Below are positions 6,791 through 14,287 of a DNA stretch of 25,139 nucleotides, in pieces. This DNA is from JAQBDA01 sp964525785 (GTDB lineage Bacteria; Chloroflexota; Anaerolineae; Anaerolineales; UBA4823). A model generated the notes under the pieces. It was not told the DNA's origin. It ran no database searches and saw only the letters and a program-made list of their open reading frames with translations. Location: the NCBI GenBank assembly GCA_964525785.1, contig CAZGIX010000053.1, positions 1-25,139 of the forward strand, in the 5' to 3' direction. The stretch's first letter is position 1. The number at the start of each line of letters is the position of its first letter. A program made the translations under genes and the position numbers.

Positions 6791-6877
6791 TTATATTGTG
6801 CTGACATCCATCGATAAAATGTAACCTCGCCACTTGGCGATCAACGAACTCTCCGATCAAAATAATGGAGGTGGAAA

Positions 6878-8065
6878 ATGCAAGCACCAGATATGGAGCG
6901 CTGGGCGCGTGTGCAGGAGCAGTTAGCCAGCAGAAATGTTGCTGCTCTCGTATGCCGCTTGACCGAAAATGTCCTCATGCTCAGCGGATATTGGCCAATA
7001 TTAGGCAGATCGGTTGTGGTCTTCCCAACCGATGGGAATCCGGTCCTGATCGCACCCGTCTCGGAGAGCGGGGAGGCTGAAAGGGGATGGATTTCAGATG
7101 TGCGCACGTTCCGCGCCTGGCGGATCGGTGATATTGACCCGGAGGCAAGTATCACCAGGCTCCTCGGCCAGGTATTCACGGAACGCGGACTGCTCGGAAG
7201 GCGCATTGCCTACGAAGGCTCATTCGGGGATATTGCCGCTCCCCAACGGTTTTTCGAGCCTTGGGCGGGAATCCACACTGTACTTTCCTCCTGGGTGGAT
7301 GCAGGCGGCGGCGGGGAATGGGTAGATTTCGGTCCGCAGCTTGTGGAGCTGGCAGGCATCAAGACAGAGCGTGAGATTGCACGCGTCCGCCTGGCAAACG
7401 AGGTCGCTGATTTGGGATTGACAGCCTTCTTCCGCGAATCTGTCCCCGGCAGGCGTGAATCAGATATTGCTGCTGCCGTAGAGTCCGCAATCCTTACCCA
7501 GGGTATCGGCTACAAAGGCGTTGTCCACGCTCGCGGCGAAGCTGAAGTGATCAGCGGGCCGCGTACTGCCTCGGCTTGGGATTTCCCCACCACCACCGAT
7601 CGGCGCGTCGAAAACGGGGACCTGGTCTTGATCGAGTTTGCCGTAGTTGCGGATGGGTACTGGTCCGACCTGACCCGAACTGTCGTTGCTGGCGCGTTCA
7701 ATGATGAGCAGCGCCGCCTTGCCACAGCCCAGCGTGCAGCCTACATGGCAGCCCTTAAAGCTATGAAACCCGGTGTCCCGGATGCGGAGCCGGATGCAGC
7801 CGGGCGTGTGGCATTAGAAGCCTACGGGATGCGCCAGTTCTTTGCCCACCATACCGGTCACGGCATCGGTTTCCGCTACCACGAGGCGATCCCCTCCGTT
7901 CACCCAGATTCTAAAGGCGTCCTTCAGGCCGGCATGATCACCAGCCTGGAACCGGGCCTTTACGGAGATACCTTCGGATATCGTGTCGAAGATAATGTGC
8001 TGATCACCCCCACCGGGGCAGAACCTCTCTGCCACAGCGAACGATGGCCGGGGCTGGAGACTTAG
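6878..8065 (+). CDS. M24-family metallohydrolase (Xaa-Pro dipeptidase/creatinase fold)
   Basis: This 395-residue protein has a creatinase-type N-terminal domain (about 1-155) and a pita-bread catalytic domain. Metal-ligand positions are D264 (SDLTRT), H328 (HTGHG), E358 (SLEPG) and E371 (VEDNV). The usual first aspartate is E253 (LIEF). H218 in VVHARG fits the conserved family histidine. M24 proteins include proline dipeptidases, creatinase, ectoine hydrolase and a DMSP lyase, so the fold does not fix the substrate. The Asp-to-Glu change and the link to a sugar-type ABC importer argue for caution in calling it a peptidase. GGAGGTGG at 6867-6874 precedes ATG 6878 by 3-4 bases. It is first in the second operon, 19 bases before the ABC ATPase. 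Confidence 0.85.
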   Translation: MQAPDMERWARVQEQLASRNVAALVCRLTENVLMLSGYWPILGRSVVVFPTDGNPVLIAPVSESGEAERGWISDVRTFRAWRIGDIDPEASITRLLGQVFTERGLLGRRIAYEGSFGDIAAPQRFFEPWAGIHTVLSSWVDAGGGGEWVDFGPQLVELAGIKTEREIARVRLANEVADLGLTAFFRESVPGRRESDIAAAVESAILTQGIGYKGVVHARGEAEVISGPRTASAWDFPTTTDRRVENGDLVLIEFAVVADGYWSDLTRTVVAGAFNDEQRRLATAQRAAYMAALKAMKPGVPDAEPDAAGRVALEAYGMRQFFAHHTGHGIGFRYHEAIPSVHPDSKGVLQAGMITSLEPGLYGDTFGYRVEDNVLITPTGAEPLCHSERWPGLET

Positions 8066-8084
8066 GCATGCTTGGGAGCTCTGT

Positions 8085-9611
8085 ATGAGTGTCACTCCAT
8101 TGATCGAAGCTCGTGGAATTACCAAGGCTTTCCCTGGCACCCTGGCTTTGGATCAAGTCGATTTTCAACTGATGCCAGGCGAGATTCATGCCCTGGTTGG
8201 CGAAAATGGCGCCGGCAAGTCAACCCTCATGCTCGTTATGGCCGGCGTACACCAACCCGATAGCGGCGAGCTCCTGGTTAAGGGACAGCCAGTCAAGATC
8301 CACGATCCAAACGAAGCGCAGCAGATGGGCATCAGCACCGTCTTCCAGGATCTGGCCCTTGCGCCGATGATGTCTGTTGCGGAGAACGTGTTCACCAACT
8401 CCCAACCTGTGGATAAAATGGGCTTCGTCCGTTTCCCGGATATGTTTGCCGCTACCACCAAGGCCTTGGAGCAGTTTGATGTCCAGATCAACCCACGCAC
8501 CCCGCTGTATTTGTACAATGTGGCGGTCCAGCAAATCGTGGAGATTGCACGGGCTATCCAACGCCAGGCGCAGGTGTTGATCCTGGATGAACCCACATCA
8601 GCCATCGGCGAGCACGAGACGGAGCGGCTGTTCCACTGTCTCGAGCTGCTCAAAGAACAGGACCTGGGCGTCATCTACGTCAGCCATAAACTGGACGAGG
8701 TTTTTGCGATTTCCGATCGCATCACCGTATTAAAAGACGGCAAGCTCGTGGGTACCGTCAAGACGGCGGAGACGAACCGGGACAAGATCGTCCATATGAT
8801 GGTGGGGCGCGAGGTGGACCGATTGTTCCCGGAGCGTAATGGCGGCCAGCACGAGCCTGTCCTGGAGGTAAGAAATCTGTCGGGACATGGTTATCACGAC
8901 GTGAGCCTGACGGTCCACTCCGGTGAGGTCCTGTGCCTCTTCGGCCTGACCGGATCTGGCCGCACGGAGCTGGCACGGGGGATTTTTGGCAGTGAACCGC
9001 CCTCCGAGGGTGAGATCCTGATGCATAGAAAACCGGTCAAGATCGGTCATCCAAGCAAAGCTATGGAGCTCGGGATTGCCTACATACCGGAGGACCGCAA
9101 GCGCGATGGGCTCTTCCTCGAAAAATCCCTGAAAGAGAACATAATCGTCACCCGCCTGCGCGCTTTAAGCCGATCCATCTTTCTAAATTCCGCCAAAATT
9201 GATGCTCAGGCGAATGAGGCGGTATCCAAGTTGCAGATCAGGACTTCCGGCATCGAACAGCGGGCATCAAGCCTTAGCGGTGGTAACCAGCAGAAGGTCC
9301 TCTTTGCCAAGTGGCTGGCGCGGAATCCTAAAGTCCTGATTGCCGATGAGCCAACCCGCGGCATCGACGTAGGCGCCAAAGCCGAGGTTCACAGCCTGCT
9401 GCGCAGGCTGGCAAACGACGGTGCAGCCGTGCTGATGATCAGCTCAGAACTGCCTGAGATTATAGGCATGAACGATCGAACCGTGGTGATGCGGGAGGGG
9501 CGTGTAGCGGGCATTCTCGATCACGATCAGGCAACTCAAGAAGAAATTGCCGCATACGCCCTAGGCAAGATCGACACCACTCTGCCCCCCACTATGGAGG
9601 AAAAAATATGA
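8085..9611 (+). CDS. Ribose/galactoside-type ABC importer, double ATPase subunit
   Basis: This 508-residue protein has two fused nucleotide-binding domains, as in RbsA/MglA. The first has Walker A GENGAGKST (39-47) and Walker B LILDEPTSA, with a degenerate signature (YNVAVQQ). The second has a degenerate Walker A (GLTGSGRTEL), a good signature LSGGNQQKV, and Walker B with DEPTRGIDVGAK. That asymmetry is normal for this carbohydrate uptake class (CUT2). It energises import by the permease encoded directly downstream. ATG 8085 follows GGGAG at 8074-8078. Its stop overlaps the permease start by ATGA, indicating coupled translation. The transported sugar is not identifiable from the ATPase. Confidence 0.93.
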   Translation: MSVTPLIEARGITKAFPGTLALDQVDFQLMPGEIHALVGENGAGKSTLMLVMAGVHQPDSGELLVKGQPVKIHDPNEAQQMGISTVFQDLALAPMMSVAENVFTNSQPVDKMGFVRFPDMFAATTKALEQFDVQINPRTPLYLYNVAVQQIVEIARAIQRQAQVLILDEPTSAIGEHETERLFHCLELLKEQDLGVIYVSHKLDEVFAISDRITVLKDGKLVGTVKTAETNRDKIVHMMVGREVDRLFPERNGGQHEPVLEVRNLSGHGYHDVSLTVHSGEVLCLFGLTGSGRTELARGIFGSEPPSEGEILMHRKPVKIGHPSKAMELGIAYIPEDRKRDGLFLEKSLKENIIVTRLRALSRSIFLNSAKIDAQANEAVSKLQIRTSGIEQRASSLSGGNQQKVLFAKWLARNPKVLIADEPTRGIDVGAKAEVHSLLRRLANDGAAVLMISSELPEIIGMNDRTVVMREGRVAGILDHDQATQEEIAAYALGKIDTTLPPTMEEKI

Positions 9612-10627
9612 GCAATCCCTCAGTTCCGGCATCGATGGACAGCAGTCTGCCGGTGACAACTCGCAGCCGTTTGGTGGAAATATTCCGCAGTATCATGCGG
9701 GTGCGCGAAATCTTCATGGTGATCTTGATCATCGTCATTTGCATCTTCATGTCCATCCTAACGCCTCATTTCTTGAATGTCGCAAATTTTGTCGCCATCA
9801 TGCGGGGATTTGCGATGGAAGGGCTGGTCGTGGTGGGCATGGCCACGTTATTGATCGCTGGCGCGTTCGACCTGTCGGTCGGCTCGATCATGGCCCTGTC
9901 TGGGATCATCGCCGCCTGGCTCCTGACGGCTGCGAAGATGCCCTATGCGGTCGCTATGCTCGGTGGGCTGGGGGTCGGACTACTATCCGGGACGATCAAC
10001 GGCATTGTCGTCACGCGCATCAAGGTCAATCCATTGATCGCCACCCTGGGTATGATGTCGGTCGCCCGTGGGATTGCCCTTGGTTTCACAGAAGGCCACC
10101 CGGTAATCAATATACCTCAAGGGTTTGCCTTCATCGGGCAGGGGAGTGTGCTCGGTGTGCCGCTGATCATCATCTATATGGTGGTCATTGTGGTCATCGC
10201 CGATATCTTGATGCGCCGTGCGCGAGCGTTTCGCCAGCTTTACTATGTAGGCAGCAGTCCAAATGCTGCCCGGCTCTCTGGCATCAACGTGGACCGTGTG
10301 ATGTTCCTGGCATTTATCGGCTCCGGTGTACTTACCGCACTTGCTGGTGTAATATCCATGGCACGTCTCACCAGCGGGGTGCCGACGGCTTTCGCGGGGG
10401 TCGAGCTCCGGATGATCGCAGCCTGCGTGATCGGAGGCTGCAGCTTATCCGGTGGCGAGGGGACGATCTTTGGAGCAATTCTGGGATTGATTTTCATGGC
10501 ATTAATTACCAACGCCCTGACTCTCTTCGGTGTCTCGATCTACTGGGAGGGCGTGGTTACCGGTACGATCCTGACGCTTGCAGTGAGTTTCGACATGATC
10601 TCGCGGCGCCGTCTGAAAGCGTCGTGA
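9608..10627 (+). CDS. Ribose-type ABC importer permease
   Basis: This 339-residue, very hydrophobic protein has about eight to ten membrane segments and the CUT2 permease signature FDLSVGSIMALSG near residues 88-100. The later GGCSLSGGEG loop is also typical of RbsC-like proteins. It forms the membrane channel with the ATPase encoded just upstream. GGAGG at 9596-9600 lies 7 bases before ATG 9608, and that start overlaps the previous stop. A single permease gene implies a homodimer. A 260-base gap follows before the binding-protein gene; it contains AAAGGAGGAGG at about 10774-10784 but no convincing gene or clear terminator. Confidence 0.92.
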   Translation: MSNPSVPASMDSSLPVTTRSRLVEIFRSIMRVREIFMVILIIVICIFMSILTPHFLNVANFVAIMRGFAMEGLVVVGMATLLIAGAFDLSVGSIMALSGIIAAWLLTAAKMPYAVAMLGGLGVGLLSGTINGIVVTRIKVNPLIATLGMMSVARGIALGFTEGHPVINIPQGFAFIGQGSVLGVPLIIIYMVVIVVIADILMRRARAFRQLYYVGSSPNAARLSGINVDRVMFLAFIGSGVLTALAGVISMARLTSGVPTAFAGVELRMIAACVIGGCSLSGGEGTIFGAILGLIFMALITNALTLFGVSIYWEGVVTGTILTLAVSFDMISRRRLKAS

Positions 10628-10887
10628 ATCGACACAGACCATTGAAGAGCCTTGTTGCAGTCATACCGGTCTGGACGATTGGATCGAAAGATTATTGAAC
10701 AAGAGCCACAGGTGAGCATAGTTACTCGGGAAGGAAACAGACAATTTCGATCGCTCCCGTATGGCTAGCCCGAAAGGAGGAGGGTATGCCTTGATGAGGA
10801 TATATGCGCCAATCCAATTGCACCGCATTGTCAATCAAGAAAAGACCAGATTTAATCACCATCAACACCCAAAATAGGAGAAGTGAA

Positions 10888-11946
10888 ATGTCCGAAAGCG
10901 AAAAAGCAATTTCCAATATCTCCCGGCGTGCGTTTCTCTCCGGGTCAGCAGTCACCGCGGCCGGTGCGTTTCTCGCCAGCTGCACTCAGCAAGCTACCCC
11001 AACTGAAGCATCGGTGGCTGCCACCGAAGCGCCAGTGGAGGCAGCCCAGGCAACCAGCGATGAGACTTACATCTGGCTGGGGGCAGTCACCGCGATTGCT
11101 TTCTGGATTGATGGGCAAACAGGTTTCTACGGCGCCTGCAAGGAACTGGGCGTCAAGGGCGAGTACCTGGGACCGGTGGAATACGATGCGGTCGCACAAC
11201 TCAAGATCCTGGAGGAATTGATTGCCCGGAAGCCTGCCGGTATCATGATCTTCCCGGCAGATGATCAATCCTTGAACGAGCCGCTCAAGCGCGCCATGGC
11301 CGCGGGCATCCCGGTCATCGTGGTCAACCACGACGTCAACGACCCATCAGCACGCTACGGTTTTGTCGGACCCGACAACTTTGGGGTCGGGGTGATCGGC
11401 GGCCGGTATGTAGTCGAATACCTGGGTGGGAAGGGCAAGGTTGCCTTCATGACCACCACCAACCCGGCGCATGGGCAGCGAATGGATGGCTACAAGAGCG
11501 TCTTTGCAGAATATCCGGATATCGAGGTTGTCGCTGAGATCGACGAGAAGTCCGATCCCGCTTACGGCTTGACTGTTGCCACCCAGCTGATCCAATCACA
11601 GCCAGACCTGAACATGATCATCGGCGTTGATGCCACTGCTGGCGCAGCCACAGCTCGCGCTCTTAAGGAAACAAACACTGCAGGCAAGATCCTGTGTGTG
11701 GCTATGGATCGCGACGACGACATGCTCCCCTACATTGAAGATGGAACGATCCTGGCTACCATGGCGCAGAACAGCGTCCTCGAGGAATGGATCGCCACTT
11801 ACTATCTCTACTGGCTCCAGCACAACACAGTTCCCGCCTTCCCGGATTGGCGAGCAGCTGGCGCCCCGCAGGTCCCGGGGATCACGGACACTGGTGTGAC
11901 CGTAGTCACCAAAGATAACGTGAAATTCTTCTATCACACCAGCTAA
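10888..11946 (+). CDS. Sugar-binding lipoprotein of the ABC importer (Peripla_BP_4-like), Tat-type signal
   Basis: This 352-residue protein starts with a twin-arginine signal (SRRAFL, R13-R14), a hydrophobic stretch and a lipobox LASC ending at C32. A Thr/Ala/Glu/Pro-rich linker to about residue 55 follows, then a periplasmic-binding domain of the ribose type. It is therefore probably exported folded and anchored as a lipoprotein. It delivers substrate to the permease encoded upstream. ATG 10888 follows AGGAG at 10877-10881; the open frame from 10804 would add 28 residues before the Tat motif and lacks a ribosome site. The ligand is unknown; a sugar or polyol is the usual class. The low-complexity linker resembles those I associate with Chloroflexi binding proteins. 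Confidence 0.9.
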   Translation: MSESEKAISNISRRAFLSGSAVTAAGAFLASCTQQATPTEASVAATEAPVEAAQATSDETYIWLGAVTAIAFWIDGQTGFYGACKELGVKGEYLGPVEYDAVAQLKILEELIARKPAGIMIFPADDQSLNEPLKRAMAAGIPVIVVNHDVNDPSARYGFVGPDNFGVGVIGGRYVVEYLGGKGKVAFMTTTNPAHGQRMDGYKSVFAEYPDIEVVAEIDEKSDPAYGLTVATQLIQSQPDLNMIIGVDATAGAATARALKETNTAGKILCVAMDRDDDMLPYIEDGTILATMAQNSVLEEWIATYYLYWLQHNTVPAFPDWRAAGAPQVPGITDTGVTVVTKDNVKFFYHTS

Positions 11947-11957
11947 TCCAGATTATC

Positions 11958-11988
11958 GAGCGAGCCAGATGAATAATCTGGCTCGCTC
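11958..11988 (+). terminator. Perfect 13-bp hairpin after the binding-protein gene
   Basis: Arms GAGCGAGCCAGAT (11958-11970) and its exact complement (11976-11988) enclose the loop GAATA, 12 bases after the stop codon. There is no T tract after it (AACACTAT). It may end or stabilise the transporter transcript. A similar GCGAGCC core without a T tract occurs in the hairpin at 21303-21331. Confidence 0.6.
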
Positions 11989-12085
11989 AACACTATCTAT
12001 ATTGATAGTAATTCCTATCTGCTTATGAACCGGGGGAATGCATTGAAGGTTTTGAGGGGGAGGTTTCATTGAATACGAATATTAT

Positions 12086-12114
12086 AGCCTTCCTGATCAT
12101 TCAAGAAGGCTTTT
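12086..12114 (+). terminator. Terminator-like hairpin just upstream of the zinc dehydrogenase
   Basis: Arms AGCCTTC (12086-12092) and GAAGGCT (12105-12111) with a 12-base loop are followed by TTT and G. The hairpin ends 7 bases before the AAGGAGA ribosome site of the next gene. It could be a second terminator for the transporter operon or an attenuator controlling the dehydrogenase. Confidence 0.4.
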
Positions 12115-12133
12115 GTGAAAAAGGAGACACAAT

Positions 12134-13207
12134 ATGATGCGAGCGGCTGTTTGGTATGGAAGACAAGATACGCGGGTTATGGATGTCCCGGATGCCCCGG
12201 ATCCTGGCCCGGGAGAAGTCAAGATTCAGGTCGGTTGGACTGGGATCTGCGGGACGGACCTCCACGAATGGGCCGCGGGACCAATCTGGATGCCCATGGA
12301 ACCGCATCCGTTGACCGGCAAGGCAGCACCCCTCATCCAGGGACACGAGTTTGCCGGCGTCATCGCCGAGGTAGGCCCGGGTGTCGAACACTTAAAGGTC
12401 GGTGATCGCGTGACCGCCGACTCAGAAACCCACTGCGGGAAGTGCTGGGCTTGCTTGCGCCACGAATACAGCCTGTGCGAAATTTGCGCGTACCTGGGGC
12501 TGGGCCGCGATGGAGCTTTTGCTCCCTACGTCACCATCCCGGCGGACTCGGTTTATGTCTTGCCGCCAACCGTCTCTCTGCAGAAGGCTTCATTTTCCGA
12601 GCCCAGCGCGGTCGCCCTGCACGTGCTTCAGCGCGGGCGTTTGATGCCCGGCGAGAGCGTGATGATCATCGGCGCTGGCAACCAGGGCTTGCTCCAATAC
12701 CAGTACCTCAAGCTTGCACCTTGCAGCCAGATCTTTATGGTGGAGCTAAAAGGTATGCGCGCCGACGTCGCAAGAAGCCTGGGAGCCACTGTGCTTCATC
12801 CTGAAGATGGCGATGTGGTCGAAGAGATCAAGGCTCGCACCGGCGGGATGGGCGTTGACCTGGCTATCGATGATGCCGGTCAGGAATCAACCATTAAGAT
12901 GGCCCTCCAAGCTACACGCACCCAAGGCCGTGTCGTAGAGGTCGGTATCTATGAGCATCCGATCACGTTCTTCCCCAACGACTTTGTCTTAAAGGAGAAG
13001 GAGCTCATTGGAATCTTGAACACCGGCAGCTTGATCCCGAAGGCCCTCCAGTTCCTCGCCGATGGCCGCATAGATCCCACTCCATTGATCAGCAACCGCA
13101 TCGGCCTGGAAAATATCGTCGATGAGGGTTTCAAGGAGTGCGTCTTCAACAAGACGAGCAACGTGAAGGTCATCGTTAACCTCAATCCCGATCTCTGGGA
13201 TGCCTAG
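12134..13207 (+). CDS. Zinc-dependent alcohol dehydrogenase, (R,R)-butanediol dehydrogenase-like
   Basis: This 357-residue zinc MDR protein shows C39 (ICGTD), H71-E72 (QGHEF) and E156 for catalytic zinc, C101, C104, C107, C115 for structural zinc, and IGAGNQG at 179-185 for NAD binding. The inserted segment between the two halves of the active site (residues about 46-68, with PHPLTG) is typical of 2,3-butanediol dehydrogenases. It likely interconverts a vicinal diol or hydroxyketone, or another secondary alcohol. Two adjacent ATGs at 12134 and 12137 are both possible, with AAGGAGA at 12121-12127. A terminator follows, so it is probably expressed apart from the ferredoxin operon, or as the end of the transporter unit. 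Confidence 0.88.
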   Translation: MMRAAVWYGRQDTRVMDVPDAPDPGPGEVKIQVGWTGICGTDLHEWAAGPIWMPMEPHPLTGKAAPLIQGHEFAGVIAEVGPGVEHLKVGDRVTADSETHCGKCWACLRHEYSLCEICAYLGLGRDGAFAPYVTIPADSVYVLPPTVSLQKASFSEPSAVALHVLQRGRLMPGESVMIIGAGNQGLLQYQYLKLAPCSQIFMVELKGMRADVARSLGATVLHPEDGDVVEEIKARTGGMGVDLAIDDAGQESTIKMALQATRTQGRVVEVGIYEHPITFFPNDFVLKEKELIGILNTGSLIPKALQFLADGRIDPTPLISNRIGLENIVDEGFKECVFNKTSNVKVIVNLNPDLWDA

Positions 13208-13273
13208 CTGACGATACCTGCTCGGGCAACGGGTAGTTGCTCCATGTCGAGACCGCTTTCGATTGGTGCCTGG

Positions 13274-13311
13274 GGCATCACCTCTTGGTGCTCCGAGAGG
13301 TGATGCCTTTT
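13274..13311 (+). terminator. Intrinsic terminator after the zinc dehydrogenase
   Basis: Arms GGCATCACCTCT (13274-13285) and AGAGGTGATGCC (13296-13307) form a perfect 12-base-pair stem with a 10-base loop, followed by TTTT (13308-13311). This is the clearest Rho-independent terminator in the window and separates the dehydrogenase from the ferredoxin oxidoreductase operon. Confidence 0.85.
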
Positions 13312-13315
13312 GCTT

Positions 13316-13349
13316 GTAGTGTATGCGGCGTAACTGCCGTTCACACTAC
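13316..13349. repeat. Inverted repeat upstream of the ferredoxin oxidoreductase operon
   Basis: GTAGTGT (13316-13322) pairs with ACACTAC (13343-13349), and CGGC pairs with GCCG inside, separated by a 3 by 3 internal loop. It sits about 50 bases before the start at 13400, right after the terminator. It could be an operator or a leader hairpin. I could not recognise clear -35 and -10 boxes nearby. Confidence 0.4.
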
Positions 13350-13399
13350 AAAATAGTTTCCGGATAGGTTCTTATTCCAAAGTCAACGGAGAGCAGCTT

Positions 13400-14284
13400 T
13401 TGAAAGAGATCCGAATACACGGACGTGGCGGTCAAGGGGCTGTGCTGGCTGCCGAACTGCTAACCATAGCTGCGTTTGAGGATAACAAATACGGGCAGGC
13501 TTTCCCTGCCTTTGGAGGCGAACGCCGCGGGGCACCCGTTCAAGCCTTTATCCGATTGGATGATCGCCCAATCAGGCTTCGCTACCGTGTCACCACCCCA
13601 GACTGGATCATTGTCCTGGACCCAACCTTGCTGGAGATTGCTGACGTAATGCAAGGCTTACGCCCAGATGGCTTGGTGGTGATCAACAGCGAGAGACCGC
13701 CCTCCAGCCTGGCGTGGACTCAAGACGCGTGGATTTGCTGCATACCTGCTACACGGATCGCTATGGAGATCCTGGGACACCCCCTGGTCAATACCGCCAT
13801 GTTAGGCGCCTTCTCCGCTGCCACCGGCGCGGTCAGCCTTGCGGCTGTCCAAAACGCGTTCCGACACCGTTTTCCCGGGGAGCTGGGGGAGAAAAACAGC
13901 CGGGCTGCCCAGGCTGCTTACGACTGGTTTTATCGAACAAATGCGGCTCCGGTGAAGGTTGCGAAAACACGCCCGTCTTTCGCCGTAAAGCCCTGGGAAA
14001 CCACCCCGGGATTAGGGGCGCAAGGTCAACGCCTCCATTTCGCGGCTGTAACGGGCCCACGCACAGCCTTGGCATACCATACGGGCACCTGGCGCTACAA
14101 CAGGCCTGTTATTGATCCAGAGAAATGCACTGGCTGCGGCTTCTGTGAAATGTACTGTCCGGACACCTGCATTCTGGTTGACGGCAAGAAGTACTATGCA
14201 GATTACGAGTACTGCAAAGGCTGCGGCATCTGCGTCAATGAATGTCCTGCCGATGCGATCCAGATGGTTGCCGAGGAAGGGTAG
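13400..14284 (+). CDS. 2-oxoacid (pyruvate-type):ferredoxin oxidoreductase, fused gamma-delta subunit
   Basis: This 294-residue protein joins two subunits that are separate in four-subunit enzymes. Residues 1 to about 190 are the gamma domain, with GRGGQGAV near 8-15. Residues about 243-285 are a ferredoxin-like delta domain with two CxxCxxCxxxC motifs (CTGCGFC and CKGCGIC) for two [4Fe-4S] clusters. It carries electrons from the thiamine site to ferredoxin. The start is TTG at 13400, preceded by GGAGAG (13388-13393), and the protein begins MKEIRIHG as expected. The alpha gene starts 3 bases after its stop. It opens the operon that continues through the beta subunit and the dehydratase. Pyruvate is the likeliest substrate from the alpha/beta sequences, but other 2-oxoacids are possible. 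Confidence 0.88.
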   Translation: MKEIRIHGRGGQGAVLAAELLTIAAFEDNKYGQAFPAFGGERRGAPVQAFIRLDDRPIRLRYRVTTPDWIIVLDPTLLEIADVMQGLRPDGLVVINSERPPSSLAWTQDAWICCIPATRIAMEILGHPLVNTAMLGAFSAATGAVSLAAVQNAFRHRFPGELGEKNSRAAQAAYDWFYRTNAAPVKVAKTRPSFAVKPWETTPGLGAQGQRLHFAAVTGPRTALAYHTGTWRYNRPVIDPEKCTGCGFCEMYCPDTCILVDGKKYYADYEYCKGCGICVNECPADAIQMVAEEG

Positions 14285-14287
14285 CCG

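Larger units (their letters stand above)
6539..6877. other. 339-base intergenic region with promoter, structured leader and hairpin
   Basis: No convincing coding region is seen. After about 70 bases of C-rich sequence following the epimerase gene, the region holds a promoter (6608-6636), a folded leader (6690-6729), a 17-base-pair hairpin (6754-6790) and the ribosome site GGAGGTGG (6867-6874) of the M24 gene. The predicted untranslated leader is about 235 bases long, which is unusual for this window. Confidence 0.7.

Noticed and set aside
6751..6795. T-box-like sequence (GGGTGG in the leader hairpin)
   Set aside because: The GGGTGG is followed by ATCTTG rather than the conserved NACCGCG, and there is no room for a normal stem I with a specifier loop. 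The downstream genes are not tRNA synthetase or obvious amino acid genes.
10794..10877. Small open frame of 27 codons in the gap before the binding-protein gene, near AAAGGAGGAGG
   Set aside because: The Shine-Dalgarno-like run is also placed for an ATG at 10786 that stops after two codons. The peptide shows no recognisable motif and no independent support exists for translation.
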